Positions 1 to 7,043 of a DNA stretch of 26,614 bases are shown piece after piece. A program made the position numbers and the translations under genes. The stretch comes from SIG450 sp045658425 (GTDB lineage Bacteria > Bacillota > Clostridia > UMGS1840 > HGM11507): positions 1 through 26,614 of the forward strand of contig JAZOVB010000197.1 in the NCBI GenBank assembly GCA_045658425.1, written 5' to 3'. Position 1 is the stretch's first letter, and each line of letters starts with the position of its first letter. The notes beneath the pieces were generated by a model. The model saw only the letters and a list, made by a program, of their open reading frames with translations, was not told the DNA's origin and made no database searches.

Positions 1-24
1 AATGTCTTTTAAAGCACAAGAAAA

Positions 25-50
25 AAGCACTATCTTTGTTGATAGTGCTT
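25..50 (-). terminator. Hairpin with T-run, terminator-like
   Basis: Perfect 10-bp inverted repeat: AAGCACTATC at 25-34 and GATAGTGCTT at 41-50, with a 6-nt loop. On the minus strand it is followed by a run of T, as in a Rho-independent terminator. It lies 8 nt beyond a minus-strand stop codon at 58-60, but no intact gene precedes it; the possible gene remnant at 58-138 may be what it once terminated. Confidence 0.6.
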
Positions 51-57
51 AAAAACC

Positions 58-138
58 TTAAATCAAGTCATATTCAATCGTTTGTGCAACTTTTGCTTTG
101 TACTCTTCAAAAATATGGGAATAAATATCAGCAAAAAA
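58..138 (-). pseudogene. Possible C-terminal remnant of a lost gene
   Basis: Between the rpsI terminator and the hairpin at 25-50, the minus strand has an open frame of about 26 codons. It has a protein-like, charged composition (ending VAQTIEYDLI) and stops with TAA at 58-60, directly before its own terminator-like hairpin. It has no ATG and no ribosome binding site, and its upstream end runs into the rpsI terminator. It may be the tail of a gene whose front was deleted. A frame this short can also occur by chance, so the call is weak and no function can be given. Confidence 0.2.
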
Positions 139-139
139 T

Positions 140-171
140 AAAACCCACAACCGTGATGGTTGTGGGGTTTT
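140..171 (-). terminator. Terminator of the rplM-rpsI operon
   Basis: CCCACAACC at 144-152 pairs with GGTTGTGGG at 158-166 around a 5-nt loop. On the minus strand the stem is followed by TTTTATTTTTT. It begins about 15 nt after the rpsI stop codon. Confidence 0.85.
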
Positions 172-185
172 GTAGATAAGAATAA

Positions 186-584
186 TTATCTCTTTGAGAA
201 CTGTGGAGCACGACGAGCAGCCTTTAAGCCGTACTTCTTTCTTTCCTTCATTCTTGGGTCTCTTGTTAAGAAACCTGCTTTTTTAAGTTCAGGTCTTAAG
301 CTTTCGTCAAACTTAAGTAATGCTCTTGCGATACCGTGTCTGATAGCGCCTGCCTGACCGGTTACACCACCGCCGGATACCTTAGCAATTACATCGATTT
401 TACCTTCGTTACCGGTTAAAGCAAGTGGCTGACGAACGATTAACTTTAAGGTTTCTAATCCGAAATAGTCATCAATTGTTCTATCATTTATTGTAATATT
501 ACCTTTACCGCTGACAATTCTTACTCTTGCAACAGAGCTTTTTCTTCTACCTGTTCCGTAGAATGTTTCTTTAACTTTAGCCAT
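186..584 (-). CDS. rpsI: 30S ribosomal protein S9
   Basis: Component of the small ribosomal subunit; in this family the C-terminal tail reaches the P-site tRNA. The 132-residue product is the normal length. It has the S9 opening (YGTGRRKSSVARVRI), the glycine-rich VSGGGVTGQAGAIRHGIARAL segment at about residues 69-89, and the conserved basic end with KYGLKAARRAPQFSKR, including the invariant terminal SKR. The start is ATG at 584, preceded by GAGGGGAGG. It lies 17 bp after rplM, the usual L13-S9 pair, and is followed directly by a terminator. Nothing is unusual. Confidence 0.98.
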   Translation of the reverse strand: MAKVKETFYGTGRRKSSVARVRIVSGKGNITINDRTIDDYFGLETLKLIVRQPLALTGNEGKIDVIAKVSGGGVTGQAGAIRHGIARALLKFDESLRPELKKAGFLTRDPRMKERKKYGLKAARRAPQFSKR

Positions 585-601
585 TACAATATCCTCCCCT
601 C

Positions 602-1033
602 TTAACCGTTATATACTTCCGGCTTCTGAGCAGCCTGGTCGTGTTCAGCGCCTCTGTATACTCTTACATTTGTAAGCATTTTTCTGCCTAAGGAATTCTT
701 TGGAAGCATACCTTTAACAGCAAGCATAATAGCCTGTTCCGGTTTCTTTTCCATTAAATCTCTGTAGCTTGTAGCCTTCATACCGCCAATGTGGCCTGTG
801 TGTCTGTAATAGAACTTACTGTCAAGCTTCTTACCTGTAAGAATAGCTTTTTCAGCATTGATAACTATTACGTTATCACCGCAGTCAACGTTTGGTGTAT
901 ATGTGGGACGGTGCTTACCTCTTAAAATAGTTGCAACCTGAGCAGCAACTCTACCTAATACTTTGCCTTCAGCGTCGATGATATACCATTTCTTCTGAAC
1001 GTCTGCAGGCTTCATTAAAAATGTGCTTTTCAT
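602..1033 (-). CDS. rplM: 50S ribosomal protein L13
   Basis: Large-subunit ribosomal protein and early assembly protein. The 143-residue product matches the family length. Diagnostic segments are KWYIIDAEGKVLGRVAAQVA near residue 15, LRGKHRPTYTPNVDCGDNVIVINAEK in the middle, and the MLPKNSLGRKMLTNVRVYRGAEHDQAAQKP region near the C terminus. ATG at 1033 is preceded by AGGAGG. It is the first gene of the rplM-rpsI operon, with a near-consensus promoter just upstream. Confidence 0.98.
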   Translation of the reverse strand: MKSTFLMKPADVQKKWYIIDAEGKVLGRVAAQVATILRGKHRPTYTPNVDCGDNVIVINAEKAILTGKKLDSKFYYRHTGHIGGMKATSYRDLMEKKPEQAIMLAVKGMLPKNSLGRKMLTNVRVYRGAEHDQAAQKPEVYNG

Positions 1034-1069
1034 AGTAAAAACCTCCTATATTTTTTATCAACGCCATTT

Positions 1070-1098
1070 ATTGTAATATACTTTTATAAAAATGTCAA
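1070..1098 (-). promoter_or_regulatory. Promoter of rplM-rpsI
   Basis: On the minus strand, TTGACA (1093-1098), a 17-bp spacer, and TACAAT (1070-1075). Transcription would start near 1063 and give a short leader of about 30 nt before the L13 start codon. Confidence 0.8.
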
Positions 1099-1211
1099 TA
1101 ACTTTTTTCAAATTTTTTAATATACAAAACTCAAACTTCATTTTTCTTCGATTTTCTTCGTTTTTCTCTTGTTTTCTAAAAAGGCAATTCACTTTTTTAT
1201 TAATTTAATTC

Positions 1212-1240
1212 TTGTAAAAAAGGTGAAATCATTGTATAAT
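1212..1240 (+). promoter_or_regulatory. Promoter of the ttcA-like gene
   Basis: TTGTAA (1212-1217), 17-bp spacer, TATAAT (1235-1240). It lies 55 bp upstream of the ATG at 1295, so the in-frame ATG-like codon at 1169 is upstream of the promoter and cannot be used from it. Confidence 0.75.
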
Positions 1241-1294
1241 CAATGTATTAAAAGCAAAATACAGTCATCGGGAAGCTCCCGAGAGAGGATTATT

Positions 1295-2008
1295 ATGAGA
1301 AAAATTCTTAGTCATTTAAGACGCGCGGTTGACGATTACAATATGATAAATGAAGGGGATAAAATTGCTGTTGGTGTTTCGGGCGGTAAGGATAGCATGG
1401 TGCTGTTAAATGCATTGTGGGAATTAAAAAGATTTTATCCTAAAAATTTTGAGGTTATGGGAATAACTGTCGATATGGGTTTTAGTGAATTTGACCCAGC
1501 CCCAGTTGTTGATTTTTGTAATTCAAAGGGTATACCATATAAGGTAGTGAAAACACAGATAAAAGACATTATATTTGATATAAGAAAAGAAACCAATCCC
1601 TGTTCATTATGCTCTAAAATGAGAAAAGGCGCTTTAAACGAGACCGCAAAGGAGCTGGGATTTTCAAAAGTAGCTTTAGGCCATCACTATGATGATGTTA
1701 TAGAAACTTTCTTTTTATGTCTTTTATACGAGGGAAGAATTGGTTGTTTCTCCCCCGTTACCTATCTTGACCGCAGGGATGTTTACCAGATAAGACCTTT
1801 GATATATGCAAAAGAATATGATGTTAAAAATGCAGCAATTAAAAACAATCTCCCAATCATCGTAAACCCCTGCCCTATGGATGGAAAATCTAAAAGGCAG
1901 GATATTAAGGATTATATATTAAACACCTCAAAGGAATATCCCGATTTAAGAGAAAAAGTATTCGGAGCGCTTGTAAGGTCCGGGATTGACGGTTGGGGCA
2001 TTAAATAG
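1295..2008 (+). CDS. TtcA-family tRNA 2-thiolation protein (short form)
   Basis: PP-loop ATPase of the TtcA/TtuA group, whose known members adenylate a tRNA base and replace its oxygen with sulfur; E. coli TtcA makes 2-thiocytidine at position 32. The 237-residue product carries the PP-loop SGGKDS at residues 29-34, a CxxC pair (C103, C106) and a third cysteine in NPCP (C193). That arrangement matches the three cysteines holding the [4Fe-4S] cluster in this family. It is shorter than E. coli TtcA (about 310) and lacks terminal zinc fingers. I chose ATG at 1295, preceded by GAGAGAGG, because the longer open frame begins upstream of the promoter. It stands alone and ends at a shared bidirectional terminator. 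The exact base modified cannot be read from sequence. Confidence 0.85.
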   Translation: MRKILSHLRRAVDDYNMINEGDKIAVGVSGGKDSMVLLNALWELKRFYPKNFEVMGITVDMGFSEFDPAPVVDFCNSKGIPYKVVKTQIKDIIFDIRKETNPCSLCSKMRKGALNETAKELGFSKVALGHHYDDVIETFFLCLLYEGRIGCFSPVTYLDRRDVYQIRPLIYAKEYDVKNAAIKNNLPIIVNPCPMDGKSKRQDIKDYILNTSKEYPDLREKVFGALVRSGIDGWGIK

Positions 2009-2026
2009 TTTTATTCTCCTTGCAAT

Positions 2027-2054
2027 AAAAAAAGAGGGTTCCCCCTCTTTTTTT
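2027..2054. terminator. Bidirectional terminator between the ttcA-like gene and galK
   Basis: Twelve-bp stem, AAAAAAAGAGGG at 2027-2038 and its complement at 2043-2054, with a TTCC loop. The arms provide a T-run on each strand, so it can terminate both convergent genes. It overlaps the galK stop codon (2053-2055). Confidence 0.9.
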
Positions 2055-3309
2055 ATTTGATTTTTGTTGCACCTACAGGACGTATAAATAATTTATAACA
2101 TTTACCTTCACCAAATACAGACTCGGTTTTCTCAACATATTCATCCACTAAATCATTAGGAACAAATGCCTGAATAGTTCCCGCGAAGCCGCCGCCATGA
2201 ACACGGTAGGAACCTCTGTCCTTTAAAATATCCTCTGCAAGATAAAGTGCTAATGTCAGACCTTGCTCTTTATTATTTGACGCAGAAAATACATTCTGAA
2301 GATATTTAAAAGAAGATGCTCCAGATTGCTTCTGTATAGCTAAAAATCCGTCAAAATCGTCATTTTTAAGGTATTCTTTCGCTTTTAATACCCTTTTGTT
2401 TTCATTATACACATGAAATGCTCTTAAAACGGCACGGTCAGAAACGGATTCTCTTAAGTTTTTTACATTCTTTATAAATTCCGCTTCATCAACTTCTCTT
2501 AATACATCTTTACTGAATTTTTCCGAAATTTTCTTTAAATCAGTAGAAATCTGGGCATAATCACCTGTTAAATCGGAATGGTTACCCCCGGTATCAAGAA
2601 TACAAAGAGTATATCCTTTTTCTTTATAATCAAGATTGATTTTTTCAACGGTGGGATTTTCAGGATCTTCAAAGTCCATACATACAAACCCACCCACACT
2701 TGAAGCAAGTTGGTCAAGAAGTCCGCAAGGCTTACCGAAATATACATTTTCTGCAAACTTACCTATTTTAGCAATAGAAACAGCATCCTCTTTACCATCA
2801 CAATACATATAGTTAATAACTGTTGCAATAAGCACCTCAAATGCCGCCGAGGAAGAAAGTCCAGAGCCTTTTAATACATTGGATGTAACATATACATCAA
2901 GTCCGCCTATTTTATATCCCTTATCAGTAAAGGCTTTGATAATCCCCTTTACCAGGGAAACAGACCGTCCTGTTTCTTTATTTGAAATTTCAAGGTTATT
3001 TACATTTACAATATCCTCTTTATCATAGCCGTAAGAAATAACCTTTACAATATCACTGTCATTTTTAGCCGCAATACCGATAACATCAAGATTAACGCTT
3101 CCTGCCATCGCAATACCACGCTGATGATCGGTATGGTTGCCTATTATTTCAGTTCTTCCCGGTGCGGAAAAAACACTGAATTCATCTTTTTTATAAAGCT
3201 TTTTAAAGGCCTCTATTGCCTCGGAATATCTTTTCTTTGCTGAATCAACATCTCCGTAAAGACATTCAAATTTTTCTAAAATTTCATTTGTAAAAAAATT
3301 ATTATTCAT
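2053..3309 (-). CDS. galK: Galactokinase-family sugar kinase (GHMP superfamily)
   Basis: GHMP kinase that in this family phosphorylates galactose at C1 with ATP, the first step of the Leloir pathway. The 418 residues include an N-terminal galactokinase signature GRTEIIGNHTDH (51-62), the ATP-binding motif GSGLSSSAA (148-156), the catalytic-base segment CGLLDQ with D199, and a C-terminal VHGGGFAGTIQAF motif. The usual GEHTDY of the signature reads GNHTDH here, so a sugar-contacting Glu is replaced by Asn (N58). Substrate preference may therefore differ, although the rest of the family pattern is intact. No galT, galE or mutarotase gene is adjacent. It has its own promoter and shares a terminator with the convergent ttcA-like gene. 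Confidence 0.8.
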   Translation of the reverse strand: MNNNFFTNEILEKFECLYGDVDSAKKRYSEAIEAFKKLYKKDEFSVFSAPGRTEIIGNHTDHQRGIAMAGSVNLDVIGIAAKNDSDIVKVISYGYDKEDIVNVNNLEISNKETGRSVSLVKGIIKAFTDKGYKIGGLDVYVTSNVLKGSGLSSSAAFEVLIATVINYMYCDGKEDAVSIAKIGKFAENVYFGKPCGLLDQLASSVGGFVCMDFEDPENPTVEKINLDYKEKGYTLCILDTGGNHSDLTGDYAQISTDLKKISEKFSKDVLREVDEAEFIKNVKNLRESVSDRAVLRAFHVYNENKRVLKAKEYLKNDDFDGFLAIQKQSGASSFKYLQNVFSASNNKEQGLTLALYLAEDILKDRGSYRVHGGGFAGTIQAFVPNDLVDEYVEKTESVFGEGKCYKLFIRPVGATKIK

Positions 3310-3341
3310 TATATTACCTCATTTTTTATTAGTACATAAAT

Positions 3342-3369
3342 ATAATATCATATTTTTTGTTTAAGTCAA
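3342..3369 (-). promoter_or_regulatory. Promoter of galK
   Basis: On the minus strand, TTGACT (3364-3369), 16-bp spacer, TATTAT (3342-3347) with an extended -10 TG one base upstream. It lies between the galK start and the stop codon of the upstream transporter. Confidence 0.6.
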
Positions 3370-3380
3370 TGGTAAATTTC

Positions 3381-4280
3381 TTAATATTTTATTTTTAATT
3401 TTATAAGTTGAACTCCCCACACTCCAAAAATTATCATAAGAGATGAGATTACGATTAATACGCTTAATTTTTCATTTAAGAATATAATCCCCGCACTAAC
3501 CGATACCACGGTTGTTATATTTGAAAATACTGTTGTTTTTGAAACAGGAAGATAGGAATTTGCATAATTAAGAAGTAAAAATGCAACTACCGAGGAAATT
3601 ACGCCTAAATACAACATCGAATAGGTATAAAGGGGATTTTTAAAATTAATAATTATATTTACAGGATTATCAATATTCTCAATAAATGATATTATCAAAA
3701 AAACTATAACCCCCACAGCCATCATGGCATAGGTACGCTCAAAAGCTGTAAATTCCCCTGATATTTTACGGCTTAAAACATTATAAGCTACTGATGACAA
3801 TACCGCTCCGAACAAAAGAATAATACCGAGAAAAGAAACTGTTCCGTCCATTTTACCGCTATACGCCATTAAAACAACTCCCGATACGGATATAATTGTA
3901 AACACATATTGAAGAGGTGAAGGGATTTCCTTTAAAAAAACTATACCTCCAAAAATAGATACAACGGGAATAAGTGAAATCATAACCGAAGAAAAGCCAC
4001 TTGTAGTAAGCTTTATACCGTAAGTTTCAAAAACAAAATACATAACCGGCTGAAAAATCGCCATAAGTATCAGTAATAACATATTTTTAGATAGCTTTAC
4101 TTTAATTTTCTTAAAAAACATTATTATACTCATAGTTAAAAAAGCAACTATATATCTGTCGGCTATAACTGTCATCGGTGTGGTAAAATCCAAAGCAATC
4201 TTAGTAAACATAAAGCTGAATCCAAATATAAATTGTGCCACAAGTGCAGATATGGTGGCTGTAACTTTCTTATTTTGCAT
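3381..4280 (-). CDS. EamA/DMT-family transporter
   Basis: Predicted ten-helix inner-membrane transporter of the drug/metabolite superfamily, built from two EamA repeats of about five helices each. Residues 1-140 and 145-297 are nearly continuous hydrophobic segments separated by short basic loops (for example FFKKIKVK and VLSRKISGEF). The first repeat has the family-like FIFGFSFMFTKIALDF near residue 18 and the second has LGVISSVVAFLLLNYA. The 299 residues are normal for the family. Substrate is unknown; relatives export amino acids and other small metabolites. Its start overlaps the end of the ygjV-like gene by 11 bp, so the two are translationally coupled and share a promoter. Confidence 0.85.
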   Translation of the reverse strand: MQNKKVTATISALVAQFIFGFSFMFTKIALDFTTPMTVIADRYIVAFLTMSIIMFFKKIKVKLSKNMLLLILMAIFQPVMYFVFETYGIKLTTSGFSSVMISLIPVVSIFGGIVFLKEIPSPLQYVFTIISVSGVVLMAYSGKMDGTVSFLGIILLFGAVLSSVAYNVLSRKISGEFTAFERTYAMMAVGVIVFLIISFIENIDNPVNIIINFKNPLYTYSMLYLGVISSVVAFLLLNYANSYLPVSKTTVFSNITTVVSVSAGIIFLNEKLSVLIVISSLMIIFGVWGVQLIKLKIKY

Positions 4281-4791
4281 TAATTTCTCCCTTTATATCA
4301 TATCTGTAAATAGCAGTGCCCAGTGACAGCATACATAAAGCACTTCCAAGAGTTGCAGTGTAGGCTTGACTTATAAGGTTATATATAAGCCAGAAGGGTA
4401 CACCGATAAAGGAAATGAGCCTGATTTTCTTTTCATCGGTTATCCAGAGGGCACTTACCTGGAGCATTGCACCAAAAACCGGAAAAAAGCTGAAAATATT
4501 TTTATAAAATACAAGCCCCACAGCAAATAAGAGTATATTTACAATTATAATAATTACTTTTACATATTTAGCAATAAATCTCTTTTCCTTGTTTTTTGCA
4601 GCAACGGAAGAAATCGTGGATATAATATCCATAACCGCTCCCTCAAAGGCACCAAGCAGTATATACTGAATAACATATAAAGCACTGGACATAGAATTAA
4701 CTAAAACTATATGAGGTCTTTTCTTAAACTGATAGCTTAAAAGGTAGCATACTACCGCAAGAACTCCAACGATTTGTGCTACTATGTACAT
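4270..4791 (-). CDS. YgjV-family inner-membrane protein
   Basis: Small integral membrane protein resembling E. coli YgjV, a family of unknown function. The 173 residues hold about five or six hydrophobic segments, beginning YIVAQIVGVLAVVCYLLSYQ, followed by the characteristic short loop FKKRPHIVLVNSMSSALYVIQY near residue 30. I place the start at ATG 4791 because GAGGAGGGG lies six bases upstream; an in-frame TTG at 4806 would overlap that ribosome binding site. It overlaps the following transporter gene by 11 bp. What it does with that transporter is not known. Confidence 0.75.
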   Translation of the reverse strand: MYIVAQIVGVLAVVCYLLSYQFKKRPHIVLVNSMSSALYVIQYILLGAFEGAVMDIISTISSVAAKNKEKRFIAKYVKVIIIIVNILLFAVGLVFYKNIFSFFPVFGAMLQVSALWITDEKKIRLISFIGVPFWLIYNLISQAYTATLGSALCMLSLGTAIYRYDIKGEINAK

Positions 4792-4818
4792 TTTACCCCT
4801 CCTCAATTCACAAAGAAG

Positions 4819-4846
4819 ATTATAACATAATACAATTAAAAATCAA
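4819..4846 (-). promoter_or_regulatory. Promoter of the ygjV-DMT pair
   Basis: On the minus strand, TTGATT (4841-4846), 16-bp spacer, and TATAAT (4819-4824) preceded by an extended -10 TG. Confidence 0.7.
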
Positions 4847-4881
4847 GTAATATTTTACAATTTTTTTAAATTGAATGACTA

Positions 4882-4934
4882 AAAAAGCTGACTCCAAGGC
4901 CGAATCTATCCAACGGCTATAATGTCAGCTTTTT
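4882..4934 (-). terminator. Terminator of the purine transport operon (branched hairpin)
   Basis: AAAAAGCTGAC (4882-4892) pairs perfectly with GTCAGCTTTTT (4924-4934). A second nested stem, GCCG with CGGC, lies inside the loop. On the minus strand the outer stem is followed by a T-run, so it ends transcription of the xpt-BMP-ABC operon. Confidence 0.8.
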
Positions 4935-4962
4935 CCATTAGTCGTTTGTAATTGTAATTTTA

Positions 4963-5940
4963 TTAACGCTCTTCCCTGAAATACGGAAGACCAAGTGCCT
5001 GCGGAGGCTGATGCTCCTTTTTATTTCTCATACTGGTTATAATAAGTACAATTATTGTTACCACATAAGGAAGCATTTCAAAAAGTTTTTTTGCACTTAC
5101 ACTTATATTTGGTATATAAGTTGGAATAACATATAAAAATCCAAACAGTATTGAACCTAAAATACTAAGAGATGGTCTCCACACAGAGAATATAACAAGT
5201 GCAATAGACAACCAGCCACGATCTCCGAAGCCGTTATTTGACCACACACCGTTTGCGTAGTCCATTACATAATAAAGACCACCGAGTCCTGCAATAGCAC
5301 TACCGATACAGGTAGCAAGATATTTATATTTAGTAACATTTATTCCTGCTGCGTCAGCAGTTTCAGGGCTTTCACCCACAGCTCTCAAATGAAGTCCCGT
5401 TCTTGTTTTATTTAAGATATGGGAGGATATAAGAGCAATAATTATTGCTACATAAACTAAAAAACCATAGGACAGGAATATATCCCCAAACCAACCTAAA
5501 TTATCTGCAAAAGGCAACTGAGTTTTAAAAGCGTTGCTGGTTTTGGAAAGTGCGATTGAAGGAACATCCGAATCAACCAATTTTATCAAGGAGCCTCCAA
5601 AGAAATTTCCTATACCAATACCAAAGGTGGTCAGTGCAAGTCCGGTTACATTCTGATTGGCACGAAGTGTAACCGTCAAAAAGCAATATATAAGTCCCAT
5701 AAGGGTTGAACCCAAAAGCGAACATACAAGAGAAATAATAACCGCCAGTAAAGGATTAAACGCACCCCCGCTATGTTCATAAAGAAATGAACCTGCAACA
5801 CCGCTTATAGCGCCCACATACATTATTCCCGGTATACCGAGATTTAGATGGCCTGATTTTTCAGTTAATATTTCACCGGTTGAACCGAAAAGCAAAGGAG
5901 TTCCCTGCATAACTGCACGCTGGATAATTGTAGCTATCAT
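4963..5940 (-). CDS. Nucleoside-type ABC transporter permease (second subunit)
   Basis: Inner-membrane permease of the BMP-dependent ABC importers (NupQ/BmpC-like; related to the BPD_transp_2 family). The 325 residues form about eight to ten membrane segments. Recognisable parts are LLFGSTGEILTEKSGHLNLGIPGIM at residues 16-40, the stretch LRANQNVTGLALTTFG near 93, and the coupling-helix region LRAVGESPETADAAGINVTKYKY near 185, which contacts the ATPase. Its ATG overlaps the stop of the preceding permease as ATGA (5937-5940), so the two are coupled and should be made in equal amounts. It is the last gene before a terminator. Confidence 0.93.
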   Translation of the reverse strand: MIATIIQRAVMQGTPLLFGSTGEILTEKSGHLNLGIPGIMYVGAISGVAGSFLYEHSGGAFNPLLAVIISLVCSLLGSTLMGLIYCFLTVTLRANQNVTGLALTTFGIGIGNFFGGSLIKLVDSDVPSIALSKTSNAFKTQLPFADNLGWFGDIFLSYGFLVYVAIIIALISSHILNKTRTGLHLRAVGESPETADAAGINVTKYKYLATCIGSAIAGLGGLYYVMDYANGVWSNNGFGDRGWLSIALVIFSVWRPSLSILGSILFGFLYVIPTYIPNISVSAKKLFEMLPYVVTIIVLIITSMRNKKEHQPPQALGLPYFREER

Positions 5941-7043
5941 ACATTTACCTCCTTTTTGTTTCGTTTAATTTTATAGTTAATGAAAAATTCACAGCCAATT
6001 ATAAAGAATATAATAATACCCGTTATAATATCAGAAAAAGATGAATTAAGCCTGTAAACTTCGGAAATTTTAGATGCGCCTTTTTGAAGGAACACTATTA
6101 AAAGCGAGGTCAAAACCATAAACAACGGATTGAATTTTGCAAGCCAGGAAACCATTATAGCCGTAAAACCTCTTCCCCCCGAGGTATCGCTTTTTAAAGA
6201 GTGGTCTGTTCCTGCCACAAGTAAAAAACCTGCTATACCACAAAGAGCACCCGAAATCGCCATAGTACGAAGAACAACTTTTTTTACATTTATTCCAATA
6301 TATCTTGCGGTATTTTCACTTTCACCTACAACGGATATTTCATAACCCTGCTTACTGTATTTTAAATAGATATATACAATAATGGTTATTATTGCAACAA
6401 TCAGAATATTTATAAGATATTTCTGTCCCAAAATTGTAGGAAGCTGACCAAACTCCAGAGTTCTCGGAGTTCCTGAGCCTTTAGGCACTGACCATTCAAG
6501 AGTATAGTAAGCTACAATCTGGATTGCAACATAGTTCATCATAAGAGTAAACAGTGTTTCATTGGAATTAAAACGAGTTTTGAATATGGCAGGAATCAAT
6601 CCCCATATTGCTCCTGAGATTATACTCAAAATAAACATAATGGGAATTAAAAGTCCGTCAGGAACTGAACCGCCTAAAAAAATCATACAAAATGCAGTTA
6701 CAAAGCCCCCGATTAAAATCTGACCTTCACCGCCGATATTCCAGAATTTCATTTTAAAGGCAGGAGTAACAGCAAGTGCAACACATAGCAAAATCGCTGT
6801 ATTCTGCATTAAATTCCAGGTAAGACGCGGAGTGCCCACAGCACCGTCAATCATTGTTATATACATTTCTATTGGATTTAAATCGGTTAATGATACGGTT
6901 ACTATACCACAGACAATAAGAGCAAAGAACACTGCAATAATTCTTATACTCCAGGCTTTCCACCATACTATTTCGTCACGCTTTATTATATGTGCTTTAG
7001 CGTTAAATAGGGCTGACCAGCATAGATTATTTATTTTTTTCAT
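5937..7043 (-). CDS. Nucleoside-type ABC transporter permease (first subunit)
   Basis: Partner permease of the same importer (NupP/BmpB-like). The 368-residue product has a basic N-terminal extension of about 30 residues before the first membrane segment (IIAVFFALIVCGIVTVSLT), the family segment FKMKFWNIGGEGQILIGG near residue 98, FNSNETLFTLMMNYVA near 158, and the ATPase-contacting loop SVVGESENTARYIGINVKKV near 238. The start is ATG 7043, with GGGGGAG five bases upstream; the frame-open ATG at 7064 would place that ribosome binding site inside the gene. It overlaps the end of the ATPase gene by 17 bp and the next permease by 4 bp. Confidence 0.92.
   Translation of the reverse strand: MKKINNLCWSALFNAKAHIIKRDEIVWWKAWSIRIIAVFFALIVCGIVTVSLTDLNPIEMYITMIDGAVGTPRLTWNLMQNTAILLCVALAVTPAFKMKFWNIGGEGQILIGGFVTAFCMIFLGGSVPDGLLIPIMFILSIISGAIWGLIPAIFKTRFNSNETLFTLMMNYVAIQIVAYYTLEWSVPKGSGTPRTLEFGQLPTILGQKYLINILIVAIITIIVYIYLKYSKQGYEISVVGESENTARYIGINVKKVVLRTMAISGALCGIAGFLLVAGTDHSLKSDTSGGRGFTAIMVSWLAKFNPLFMVLTSLLIVFLQKGASKISEVYRLNSSFSDIITGIIIFFIIGCEFFINYKIKRNKKEVNV

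Noticed and set aside
1169..1294. N-terminal extension of the ttcA-like gene by 42 codons
   Set aside because: It starts upstream of the promoter at 1212-1240, has no ribosome binding site, and the extra residues match nothing in the family. ATG 1295 has a ribosome binding site and a family-like N terminus.
4867..4958. Larger inverted repeat around the ABC-operon terminator as a mobile element
   Set aside because: GACTA and TAGTC extend the terminator stem with a bulge, but there are no duplications or further copies. A terminator explains it.
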